NCBI RefSeq assembly: GCF_000332175.1
Contig: NZ_KB235914.1
Location: 1,613,368 to 1,677,367 of the forward strand
Source: Pseudanabaena sp. PCC 6802
GTDB lineage: Bacteria > Cyanobacteriota > Cyanobacteriia > Pseudanabaenales > Pseudanabaenaceae
Reading direction: 5' to 3'
Length of the DNA stretch: 64,000 nt
The position numbers and the translations under genes are program-made. Positions within the stretch are counted from its first letter, which is position 1; each line of letters opens with the position of its first letter. This document shows, piece by piece, positions 54,431 through 62,371 of this stretch. Below the pieces are notes generated by a model. The model searched no databases. It saw only the letters and a list, made by a program, of their open reading frames with translations, and was not told the DNA's origin.

Positions 54431-55794
54431 TTAACCCACACCGTTTTAATATTGACGAATTCTTGAATACCATGAAGCCCTAACTCGCGCCCGTAACCCG
54501 ATCGCTTCACGCCACCAAACGGCATCCTGGGATCGGACTTGACCATGCCATTAACGAACACGGCACCTGCTTCTATCTCCGCGATCGCGCGTTCCTGTTC
54601 CTGTAGGTCATTTGTCCAGACGCTAGCGCCCAAACCAAAGGAAGTATCGTTGGCAATTTTAATTGCCATATCTAAATTCGGTACCCGAAATAGAGCCGCG
54701 ACTGGACCAAACAATTCCTCGTCATAGGCAACACTAGTGGGAGGGATATTCGTCAGGATCGTAGGAGGATAAAAATTTCCAGCGCGATCGCTCAGTGGCT
54801 CGCCACCCAATAGAACCTTACATCCTTGCTGAATGGATAACTGTACCTGTTTATGCAGATCTGTCAACATTTGTGGTGTTGCCAGTGGCCCGATATTAGT
54901 TTCCGGTAGAAGCGGATCGCCCACTTTCAGGGCTTGAAACTTCTGTACTAACAGTTCCGTAAAGGCATCAGCGATCGCCTCTTCAACAATAAAGCGCTTC
55001 GCCGCAATGCAAGACTGTCCGTTATTCAGCATTCTTGCCGTGACAGCAGTACTCGCGGCCAATTCCAGATCGGCGCTTTTGAGTACGATGAATGGATCGC
55101 TGCCACCTAGTTCCAAAACCGTCTTTTTCAACTCGTGGCTGGCAATGGAAGCCAGACTTTGCCCTGCTGCCTCGCTACCCGTCAGTGTCGCTGCCTTTAC
55201 GCGCGGATCTTTGAGCAAATTGGCAACGCGATCGGCTCCAACTAGCAAGGTTTGGAATACGCCGGGCGGAAATCCTGCCTCTAGCAAAACCGCTTCAATT
55301 GCTAAGGCGGACTGCGGTACGTTAGAAGCGTGTTTGAGCAAACCCACATTACCCGCCATTAGTGCTGGCGCGGCAAATCGAAATACCTGCCAAAGTGGGA
55401 AGTTCCAAGGCATCACTGCCAGAATAATTCCCAGTGGTTGATAGCGCACGTAGCTATGACTGGCATCCGTGGCAATGGCAACATCTGCTAGAAATTGGGC
55501 AGCATGTTCGGCATAGTAACGACACACAAGCGCGCATTTTTCGACTTCAGCGATCGCAGAATTAATTGGTTTGCCCATTTCCAGGGTCATTATTTCTGCG
55601 TACTGCTGCTTATTTGTCTCCAAAATCTTGGCAGCGTTGTTGAGCCATTCACCTCTTTGGGCAAAGTTTGTCTGTCTGTAGGTGGAAAAAGCCCGCTCGG
55701 CATTGTCTAACTTGGCGGCAATTTCTGCATCAGTCAATGGCGTAAAAGTCTTTAGCGTTTCTCCTGTGGTCGGGTTGATGGAAGCAATAGCCAT
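54427..55794 (-). CDS. Succinic semialdehyde dehydrogenase
   Basis: 455 residues from ATG 55794 (MAIASINPTTGETLKTFTPL). The frame extends upstream to 55908 but those 38 codons lack family character. Aldehyde dehydrogenase motifs are visible: ILAVMPWNFPLWQVFRFAAP, the catalytic Glu in TVLELGGSDPFIVL, and the catalytic Cys in NNGQSCIAAKRFIV. PFGGVKRSGYGRELG is near the C-terminus. It oxidises succinic semialdehyde to succinate. It is the first gene of the pair and overlaps the decarboxylase start by 4 bp. Confidence 0.92.
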   Translation of the reverse strand: MAIASINPTTGETLKTFTPLTDAEIAAKLDNAERAFSTYRQTNFAQRGEWLNNAAKILETNKQQYAEIMTLEMGKPINSAIAEVEKCALVCRYYAEHAAQFLADVAIATDASHSYVRYQPLGIILAVMPWNFPLWQVFRFAAPALMAGNVGLLKHASNVPQSALAIEAVLLEAGFPPGVFQTLLVGADRVANLLKDPRVKAATLTGSEAAGQSLASIASHELKKTVLELGGSDPFIVLKSADLELAASTAVTARMLNNGQSCIAAKRFIVEEAIADAFTELLVQKFQALKVGDPLLPETNIGPLATPQMLTDLHKQVQLSIQQGCKVLLGGEPLSDRAGNFYPPTILTNIPPTSVAYDEELFGPVAALFRVPNLDMAIKIANDTSFGLGASVWTNDLQEQERAIAEIEAGAVFVNGMVKSDPRMPFGGVKRSGYGRELGLHGIQEFVNIKTVWVK

Positions 55795-55979
55795 ACCCTC
55801 ATCCTCATAAACCCTGTCTTTCTCTATTCCACTCCTTTTAATCAGATTGGGAACGGAATAGTTACAAAACTTAATGCTTGCGGCGAACATTTTAGAGGTA
55901 GGAGGCAACGCAGTTAGCCTTCCTTAAGTCCGAGCGATCGCCCCCCTGCAAATACTAGAAAAATTGTTGACGATCGCCT

Positions 55980-56729
55980 CTAATCTTCGGGGAGGCGATC
56001 CGGATCGAATCCTTGCGATCGCAAAAATGCCTCTAATTGTTCGCGTCGTCGTCGCTCGGCTTCGGCGCGTTGTCGCTCCGTATCTGCGCGTTGTCGTTCG
56101 TCTGCGGCTCGCTCTTCTGCAGTGAGGTAGCGATCGCCCTTGACATCAAACCAGGCTAACTGCTCTTGCAACTCGCGATCGAACATCACCTGACTTCGGC
56201 CAATGCCTAATCCCACCTCTGGCATCCAGTACGGCTCCCCCTTCTGTAGCTGATATTTGCCCCCTGTCAGCTTGTAAACTTCAAACGGCTGATGCTGGCT
56301 CTGTTGCCAATACTCTGGGTTATACACCACATAGTACAGCACCCCTAGCTTGGCATAGATGTTCATCTTTGTGCCGTACTCCCCTCTAGGGGTTTGCGAC
56401 ACCATTTCCAATACCATAATCGGGACAACCTCAGCTTCTTCCCACACGGCATAGCTTTTGCGGGATTTGCCTCCTTTTTTACGCTCCACGCCAATGCTCA
56501 AAAAGGCATCGGGAACCACAGGAATGCGGGGATTGTTTCCTGTGGTGTGATAAACTGCCATATCTACGCCAAAGTACCAATCCATCCGCTGTGCCCAGAT
56601 CGCTTTGAGCAGAAATAACAAGATATTAGGTAGTAGATTCTGGTCTTCGTTATCCACAGGTGTATCGTCAGAATCTGGGAGTTCATCCGTGGTGGGCAGG
56701 TTTTTCAGGTCTATCTGAAGCATGAGCAA
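55980..56729 (-). CDS. Uma2-family (DUF820) putative nuclease with coiled-coil tail
   Basis: A 249-aa Uma2 protein. The core has NPRIPVVPDAFLSIGVER with the acidic strand, EAEVVPIMVLEMVSQTPRGE (ExVS in place of ExE/K) and YAKLGVLYYVVYNPEYW, and the C-terminal part has charged ERQRADTERQRAEAERRRRE heptads. The tail is a typical extension of cyanobacterial Uma2 proteins. Function is unproven. It is not closely similar to the copy at 27345. Confidence 0.85.
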   Translation of the reverse strand: MLMLQIDLKNLPTTDELPDSDDTPVDNEDQNLLPNILLFLLKAIWAQRMDWYFGVDMAVYHTTGNNPRIPVVPDAFLSIGVERKKGGKSRKSYAVWEEAEVVPIMVLEMVSQTPRGEYGTKMNIYAKLGVLYYVVYNPEYWQQSQHQPFEVYKLTGGKYQLQKGEPYWMPEVGLGIGRSQVMFDRELQEQLAWFDVKGDRYLTAEERAADERQRADTERQRAEAERRRREQLEAFLRSQGFDPDRLPED

Positions 56730-56802
56730 ACCTCAATCGTCCTGGATATACTAAATTATAGGCGATCGCCACCAAGCCCCAATCGGTGCCAGGATCGTTG
56801 TG

Positions 56803-58314
56803 CTAGCCCAAAAACAGCTTATAGGCGGGGTTCTGGCTTTCATCCCAATAACGATAGCCGAGGGTATCGAGAAATGCCTGCCACTCCGCCATCTCAGCCG
56901 GAGGTACCTGCATCCCTACAACAATGCGTCCGTAATCGGCACCGTTGTTGCGATAGTGGAACATGCTGATATTCCAGTTGGGACTCATGGAGTTGACGAA
57001 CTTCATGAGCGCGCCCGGTCGTTCGGGGAACTCAAACCGATAGAGGAGTTCGTCGTGTGCCAAGGAGGAATGGCCGCCCACCATGTGGCGGAGATGCAAT
57101 TTGGTTAGTTCGTCATCCGTGAGGTCGATGGTTTTGAAGCCGCGCGACTCGAATGTTTTCACCATCGCGATCGCATCGGCACGGTTCTGAATTTGCAACC
57201 CCACAAAAATATGCGCTTCTTCTTTATCGGCAATGCGATAACTGAATTCAGTCAAGTTACGCTTGCCCAGGCATTCACAAAACCGACGCAGGCTACCCGG
57301 CTGCTCGGGAATTTCCACGGCAAAGATAGCCTCGCGGCGTTCGCCAAACTCAGCGCGTTCAGCCACAAAGCGCAGGCGATCGAAATTCATATTGGCACCG
57401 CAGGCCACAGCCACTAAGGTTTTATCCTGGATTTGTTCGCGCTCTACATAGGCTTTGGCTCCAGCGATCGCTAAAGCCCCGGCTGGCTCTAAAATCGAGC
57501 GCGTATCTTCAAATACATCTTTAATTGCGGCACAGGTATCGTCAGTATCGACCAGAATAATCTCATCGACGTACTCTTGGCAGAGGCGAAAGGTTTCTTC
57601 TCCCACCTGGCGGACTGCCACGCCATCCGCGAATAAGCCCACATTAGCCAGACGCACTCGATGACCCGCCTGAAGGGATTGGTGCATGGCATCGGCATCG
57701 ACTGGCTCCACGCCAATAATTTTAATTTCAGGATGCAAGCGTTTGACGTAGGCGGCAATTCCTGAGATTAGACCGCCTCCGCCGATCGCGACAAAAATAG
57801 CATGGATAGGTTGCTGGCACTGCCGCAGAATCTCCATCCCGATCGTGCCCTGCCCCGCAATTACATCTGGATCGTCAAAAGGATGAATGAAAGTCAAGCC
57901 CTTTTCTTCTTCCAATAGTCGGGCATGGGCATAGGCATCGTCGTAGGTATCGCCATGCAAAACCACCTCTGCCCCGAGCGCTTTCACCGCGTCCACTTTC
58001 ACCTGCGGTGTAGTTATGGGCATCACAATAATTGCCCTTGTCCCCAGTCGAGATGCCCCTAAAGCCACGCCCTGAGCGTGATTTCCTGCCGAGGCAGCAA
58101 TAACACCCTGTTTGAGCAAATCCGGCGGTAGGTTTGCCATTTTGTTGTAAGCGCCGCGCAACTTAAATGAAAAAACCGACTGCATGTCCTCGCGCTTGAG
58201 CAGGAGTTTGTTATGCAGTCGTTTAGAGAGGTTAGGAGCGCATTCAAGCGGTGACTCTTGCGCCACATCATAGACGCGGGCAGTCAGGATCTGTACCAGG
58301 TAGTCGCAAAACAT
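56803..58314 (-). CDS. ilvA: Threonine ammonia-lyase (biosynthetic threonine deaminase)
   Basis: A 503-aa PLP enzyme. The PLP lysine lies in SVFSFKLRGAYNKMANL, followed by ASAGNHAQGVALGASRLG and AIGGGGLISGIAAYV. The C-terminal regulatory region has two ACT-like domains (EIPEQPGSLRRFCECLG and EFPERPGALMKFVNSM), the arrangement of the isoleucine-inhibited biosynthetic form. It converts threonine to 2-oxobutyrate for isoleucine synthesis. Length matches the family (about 500 residues). Confidence 0.95.
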   Translation of the reverse strand: MFCDYLVQILTARVYDVAQESPLECAPNLSKRLHNKLLLKREDMQSVFSFKLRGAYNKMANLPPDLLKQGVIAASAGNHAQGVALGASRLGTRAIIVMPITTPQVKVDAVKALGAEVVLHGDTYDDAYAHARLLEEEKGLTFIHPFDDPDVIAGQGTIGMEILRQCQQPIHAIFVAIGGGGLISGIAAYVKRLHPEIKIIGVEPVDADAMHQSLQAGHRVRLANVGLFADGVAVRQVGEETFRLCQEYVDEIILVDTDDTCAAIKDVFEDTRSILEPAGALAIAGAKAYVEREQIQDKTLVAVACGANMNFDRLRFVAERAEFGERREAIFAVEIPEQPGSLRRFCECLGKRNLTEFSYRIADKEEAHIFVGLQIQNRADAIAMVKTFESRGFKTIDLTDDELTKLHLRHMVGGHSSLAHDELLYRFEFPERPGALMKFVNSMSPNWNISMFHYRNNGADYGRIVVGMQVPPAEMAEWQAFLDTLGYRYWDESQNPAYKLFLG

Positions 58315-58568
58315 GGAGTCAAAAAGCGAGCAAATGCCGTATGAGAGACAATTTTACTCTATAGCGGTTAATCGCCACAATGAATCAAAACGTCACCATC
58401 AGCCCAATTCAACCAACGCCGATCGCTCTTAATTTTACCAACTCACCCTCAAGCAGAAGTTTTGAAACCATCATCCCTATACCCTTTTCCTACAAAAGAG
58501 GGGAACAGCACCAAGTACCAAAGCGGAGGCTATGCCACTGCCCCCCTTGAGCATAGGCATCTTATAGA

Positions 58569-59654
58569 TTAGCTAGGGATAGCCGGAGCGACTAGCGCGA
58601 TCGGCTCAACTTCACTGAAAGCCAGATCTAGTGGGAAATTGTGGGCGTTACGTTCGTGCATTACTTCAATTCCTAGATTGGCTCTGTTGATAACATCAGC
58701 CCAGGTAGGAACTACACGTCCGCGAGCGTCCTGAATGGATTGATTGAAGTTAAATCCATTCAGGTTGAAAGACATGGTACTGATACCCAACGAAGCAAAC
58801 CAGATACCGATTACGGGCCAGGCCGTCAAGAAGAAATGGAGCGATCGCGAGTTGTTAAAGGAGGCGTATTGGAAAATCAGGCGACCGAAGTAGCCGTGAG
58901 CAGCAACGATGTTGTACGTCTCCTCCTCTTGACCAAACTTGTAGCCGTAATTTTGAGACTCGTCTTCAGTTGTTTCGCGGATTAGCGAAGACGTGACTAG
59001 AGAACCGTGCATGGCAGAGAATAAGGCTCCCCCAAACACCCCGATTACGCCTAGCATGTGGAAAGGATGCATGAGTACGTTATGCTCTGCCGTAAACACG
59101 ATCATAAAGTTGAAGGTTCCCGAAATACCCAACATCAAGCCATCGGAAAAGCTTCCCTGACCGATTGGATAGATCAGTAATACGGCTGTAGCTGCTGAAG
59201 CAGGTGCAGAAAACGCAATGGGAATCCAGGGACGCATTCCCAGTCGGTAGCTTAGCTCCCATTGCCGCCCTAAATAGGCATAAATGGCAATGAGAAAGTG
59301 GAAGATTATCATCTGATAGGGGCCGCCATTATAGAGCCACTCGTCCATACTGACGGCTTCCCAAACGGGGTAAAAGTGCAGCCCGATCGCATTAGATGTC
59401 GGAACGACCGTAGCGGTAATCAAATTATTCCCATAAAGCAGCGATCCACTTACTGGTTCGCGGATACCATCGATATCAACTGGAGGAGCGGCAATAAATG
59501 CCAGTACAAACACCGTTGCCGCAGCTAGGGCTGTCGGAATCAATAGCACTCCAAACCAACCAATGTATAAGCGGTTGTTCGTGCTCGTTATCCAATCGCA
59601 GAAACGATCCCATAAACTGGCATCGTTTCTATGCTGTTTCAAAGCAGTAGTCAT
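58569..59654 (-). CDS. psbA: Photosystem II D1 protein, D1-prime (low-oxygen) type
   Basis: A 361-aa D1 with one extra N-terminal residue relative to the usual 360. In standard numbering the three D1-prime signature residues are present: Ala80 (NNLITATVV), Leu158 (AVLLIYPIG) and Ala286 (GIWFASLG). Pro144, Phe147 (WIPIAFSAP) and Met173 (SDGLML) also match the known D1-prime changes. Functional residues are intact: Tyr161, Asp170, Glu189, His190, His198, His215, His272, His332, Glu333, Asp342 and the processing site after Ala344 (LDLA). So it should assemble an oxygen-evolving centre. Gln130 is the D1:1-type pheophytin residue. D1-prime is induced by low oxygen. The call rests on residues seen here, not on expression. 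Confidence 0.93.
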   Translation of the reverse strand: MTTALKQHRNDASLWDRFCDWITSTNNRLYIGWFGVLLIPTALAAATVFVLAFIAAPPVDIDGIREPVSGSLLYGNNLITATVVPTSNAIGLHFYPVWEAVSMDEWLYNGGPYQMIIFHFLIAIYAYLGRQWELSYRLGMRPWIPIAFSAPASAATAVLLIYPIGQGSFSDGLMLGISGTFNFMIVFTAEHNVLMHPFHMLGVIGVFGGALFSAMHGSLVTSSLIRETTEDESQNYGYKFGQEEETYNIVAAHGYFGRLIFQYASFNNSRSLHFFLTAWPVIGIWFASLGISTMSFNLNGFNFNQSIQDARGRVVPTWADVINRANLGIEVMHERNAHNFPLDLAFSEVEPIALVAPAIPS

Positions 59655-59694
59655 AATTTCAAAGAGTATGAGTAGAAATTTAGCTTATCAAATA

Positions 59695-59726
59695 ATTATA
59701 TAACTATAAAAGAATATAAATGTCAA
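59695..59726 (-). promoter_or_regulatory. psbA promoter
   Basis: On the minus strand TTGACA (59726-59721) is followed by TTATAT at 17 bp (59703-59698), overlapping TATAAT (59700-59695). The -10 lies about 40 bp from the psbA start. The surrounding DNA is AT-rich. Confidence 0.65.
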
Positions 59727-59927
59727 TGACTTTAGCTTTGCAGCAAATCAGTTTTAGAAGCCAAACTACTTTATAGCTTTATAGTAATATATATGTATTG
59801 CAAACTTGCCTGACTCAGAAGTTTGGCAAACCTCACTCTTAACCCTTCTCCCTCAGGAGAGAGGTTAGGGGACAGAACAGGGGCTGTGCCCCCTGCGATC
59901 GCTACCGAATAAACCAGGGAAAATGCT

Positions 59928-60446
59928 ATGAATATGAATCAACTCAAACAATGGGGATTCTCAGCCCAATGGTGGCGCGGTGAAAGAGGCGAATACTGGG
60001 TAATTGCACAGATCGCTCTCTTCATCGGTTTTATCCTGTTACCCGTCTATCCTGCTGTTGCTCTAGATAGTTTGTCTCCTATTTGGAAATACACGGGTTG
60101 GATAATGACTGGTCTTTTTAGTTTGATTGCCACATTGCTATTATTTGGGGGAGCGATCGCGTTAGGGACAAATCTTACACCCTTGCCCCACCCCAAGGAC
60201 GATGGGGAATTAGTTACCAATGGAGTTTACGGAATTGTCAGACACCCTATTTATAGTGGCGTATTTTTTTTAGCGATCGCCTATAGTTGCTGGCAATGGA
60301 GTTTATCTCACGCGATCGGAGCCATTCTCTTGCTGCTATTTTTGGACTTCAAAGCTAGAAAAGAAGAATTCTGGCTGAAGAACAAGTTTTCTGACTATGA
60401 TGCCTATCGCTCGCGAGTCAAAAAACTAATTCCTTGGATCTATTAA
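59928..60446 (+). CDS. Isoprenylcysteine carboxyl methyltransferase / phospholipid methyltransferase family protein
   Basis: A 172-aa membrane protein with four to five membrane helices and the family core LVTNGVYGIVRHPIYSGVFF (the RHPxYxG motif) followed by a C-terminal EEFWLKNKFSDYDAYRSRV, with the conserved E...F....Y..Y pattern. Such small methyltransferases act on isoprenoid or lipid substrates using SAM. The substrate is unknown. The gene stands alone between the psbA gene and the mobile zone. Confidence 0.85.
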   Translation: MNMNQLKQWGFSAQWWRGERGEYWVIAQIALFIGFILLPVYPAVALDSLSPIWKYTGWIMTGLFSLIATLLLFGGAIALGTNLTPLPHPKDDGELVTNGVYGIVRHPIYSGVFFLAIAYSCWQWSLSHAIGAILLLLFLDFKARKEEFWLKNKFSDYDAYRSRVKKLIPWIY

Positions 60447-60473
60447 GTCTGACACGCCAACTCTGAATATTAT

Positions 60474-60641
60474 TCACTTCGGCTTTTGAGTGCGAATCGC
60501 CATCTTAATGCCATCAATGCCGTGCAACTTGTCCATCACTTGCACTACGCTGCCATGACGGGTATCTTCATCTGCTTCGATTGAGACAACAACATCTTGT
60601 CCCTGGCTTTTACTAACAACTTCCTTTAGTCCGGGTTTAAC
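60474..60641 (-). pseudogene. 5'-truncated ExbD/TolR remnant
   Basis: The minus strand from 60641 reads VKPGLKEVVSKSQGQDVVVS, then IEADEDTRHGSVVQVMDKL and GIDGIKMAIRTQKPK, ending with the TGA at 60476-60474. This is the C-terminal third of ExbD. An in-frame TAG lies just before it, and the N-terminal membrane segment and start are missing. It ends about 40 bp from a dispersed element, so it appears to be decayed. Confidence 0.75.
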
Positions 60642-60681
60642 CTACCGCGTGGCGCTCCAAAGTAAGTTCTAAGCAGATATA

Positions 60682-60779
60682 TATAGCGGTTTTCATATGA
60701 GAACATTTTTGGGGGTGAAACCCCTTGTTGGGGCACTGGCCCCATACCCCATACTCTTTTCGATCTGAAAACCGCCATA
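60682..60779. mobile_element. MITE-like element, family B copy 3 (diverged)
   Basis: A 98-bp element starting TATAGCGGTTTTCATATG and ending CGATCTGAAAACCGCCATA. It shares both ends with the other family B copies. The middle is shorter and more diverged (GGGGCACTGGCCCC in place of GGGGGCAACGCCCCC). Confidence 0.6.
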
Positions 60780-60803
60780 CTCCATACTCATCGCATGCGC
60801 ATT

Positions 60804-61154
60804 CTATTCAGCCTCAGCCTCCTGAGGCAATGCCTGGCTGTCCTCGGTTGACTCTGCTTCTGGCTGAGCTTCTGCTTCAGTCACTTCCTCAATAACTGGG
60901 GGCTTAGCTTTGACAGGTTTTGGCCCGCGCATCAAGGCTGGATTTACCGCTTTTGGTTCCTCGGGTTTGCCACCCTTACCTCTGCCACCTTTACCACGAT
61001 CGCGGTCTTTGCTACGGCTAGAGCGATCGGCACGAGGCTGTTCTGAAGGTTGGGAAGAAAAGCGATCGCCGCCGTCACTAGAGGAGTTTTTAGCTTGTTG
61101 CTCGGATTTTTTAATTGGACGCTCTACCATATGTTTATTTAAACCGTCAGCCAT
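60804..61154 (-). CDS. Low-complexity conserved cyanobacterial protein, unknown
   Basis: About 116 residues from ATG 61154 (MADGLNKHMVERPIKKSEQQ); the frame runs further up, but those codons are unlikely to be used. The centre is rich in Ser/Arg/Lys/Gly (DRSSRSKDRDRGKGGRGKGG). NPALMRGPKPVKAKPP is the most conserved-looking part, and the tail is Glu-rich (EVTEAEAQPEAESTEDSQ). This resembles a disordered nucleic-acid-interacting protein. No family name is assigned. Confidence 0.6.
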   Translation of the reverse strand: MADGLNKHMVERPIKKSEQQAKNSSSDGGDRFSSQPSEQPRADRSSRSKDRDRGKGGRGKGGKPEEPKAVNPALMRGPKPVKAKPPVIEEVTEAEAQPEAESTEDSQALPQEAEAE

Positions 61155-61196
61155 ATCATACCCTGAAACCTGAGCTAGCGTTGAAGGTAGAGATCG

Positions 61197-61280
61197 TATA
61201 ACCATAGACAGATCTATTAGGACATGGGGCGCAGCCCCCACACCCCCACGCAGCGGTGGAACCCCTGCACCCCGTCCTAA
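61197..61280. mobile_element. MITE-like element, family A copy 3, cut by the IS
   Basis: It starts TATAACCATAGACAGATCT and contains TTAGGACATGGGGCGCAGC and GGTGGAACCCCTGCACCCCG, matching 27168-27309. The right terminal inverted repeat is missing. The sequence stops at CCTAA where the IS1380-type end begins, so the IS appears to have inserted in or next to it. Confidence 0.6.
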
Positions 61281-61450
61281 CCTGCATTATTCATGAGGTG
61301 TATGAAGAGAAACAAATTTTGGCTAATTCTGGGAAATAGGGATAGTTGTAAAGAGTAAGAAAGGGAGCAAGCGCTATCAAATGCCTCGAAAAGGCTAAAA
61401 ATGCCTAAATTCACTACAAATGGACACACTAATCCTATGCAGGCTAAGAG

Positions 61451-62243
61451 CTACTCAAATTTCAGAGTCTGGGATGTGGATAAGCGCTGAGCAATCAGAC
61501 GCAGTTCCTTGGCAAAAGGACAGAACGTTGCCAACTCCACCAGAACGCGACGAGCCGAGACCGTCACCTTGGCCGCTCCTTTAATCAGGAGCAAGCGGAG
61601 GCGCTCTACCTGAGCGTTTGCCAGTTGAGTTCCAGCCGCAGCTTGGCGAATGGCGATGGTCAGAATGTAAGCGGCCTGAGAAAGCAGCAAGCGAAACTGA
61701 TTGGCAATAAAGGTAGTGCAACTGAGGCGATCTGCTTTTCAATTGCTGATGGCCATGCGTCGGATCGTCCCAGCCGTCAATATCTAACACAATCTCTTCA
61801 GGTGCAGTCTTGTAACCCTGGATAAATCCATCCACCATCCGGCGGCGCATCGCTGCCACTTCCGCTTTGCTGACATGGTTCTCCAGTCGCGTTATCGTTG
61901 CTTGGCTTGCCAATAAATCTTGCTCTGCTATTGGCAGTCGTTCGCAAGCTATTTTGTAAATGGGGTCGTGCCGCAATACATTACTATCATTGGCATCTTC
62001 ATATCCTCCTACCAGTTGATACACTTGTTGGCTGACCAACTGATTCAGGCTATGCGTGATTTTGCTGGGGTCGCGCCATTCCTCAATACACTCTGATATC
62101 CCCAGACAGACTTGCACTTGTTCTTCCGCTTGACGAGCAAGCAATATACCTGCATCTGAACTTAATTCCAGCCCTGAAAATCGAACCACTAGCCCTCGGC
62201 GTGAGTAAAAATCATAGGGCAGTTCCGAATTACACTCTGTCAT
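61451..62243 (-). pseudogene. IS1380 transposase, deleted and frameshifted
   Basis: The first part (from ATG 62243) gives the N-terminal region and ends in EEIVLDIDGWDDPTHGHQQL, which is the first catalytic strand region. A deletion then joins directly to the C-terminal part in another frame: DRLSCTTFIANQFRLLLSQA, then AYILTIAIRQAAAGTQLANA and VERLRLLLIKGAAKVTVSAR. Most of the RNase-H-like core is missing, including later acidic residues. The protein cannot be active as it stands. It would need an intact relative elsewhere for movement. Confidence 0.85.
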
Positions 62244-62271
62244 GGCAAAATGAATGTACTAAAAATTCTAG

Positions 62272-62307
62272 AGAGCTTGATTCTAAATCGTTTCAAGCTC
62301 TTTTTTT
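62272..62307 (+). terminator. Intrinsic terminator at IS edge
   Basis: AGAGCTTGA (62272-62280) pairs with TCAAGCTCT (62293-62301), and T-run 62301-62307 follows on the plus strand. It lies between the transposase start and the IS right end. It would stop transcription crossing the IS toward the CRISPR array. Confidence 0.75.
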
Positions 62308-62350
62308 GTTCTCTTTCTTCTTTCTTATGAATTATTCAGGTTAGGCTCTC

Positions 62351-62371
62351 AGCACGTTAAAGTAACGTGCT
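62351..62371. repeat. Palindrome at left edge of CRISPR array
   Basis: AGCACGTTA (62351-62359), AAG, TAACGTGCT (62363-62371) is a perfect 9-bp hairpin whose right arm includes the first five bases of the first CRISPR repeat. It may mark the array boundary or be a leftover of a repeat. Confidence 0.5.

Larger units (their letters stand above)
61276..62345 (-). mobile_element. IS1380-family element, internally deleted
   Basis: Imperfect terminal repeats are visible. The left end reads CCTAACCTGCATTATTCATG from 61276. The right end, read inward on the minus strand from 62345, is CCTAACCTGAATAATTCATA. Between them is a broken transposase and an outward-protecting terminator hairpin. The total length of about 1.07 kb is shorter than the usual 1.6-1.7 kb. 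No clean direct target repeat was found. The leftmost five bases may also belong to the adjacent family A element. Confidence 0.7.

Noticed and set aside
58569-59654. Rogue or far-red-type D1
   Set aside because: All manganese-cluster and Tyr-Z ligands are present, and the diagnostic residues point to D1-prime instead.
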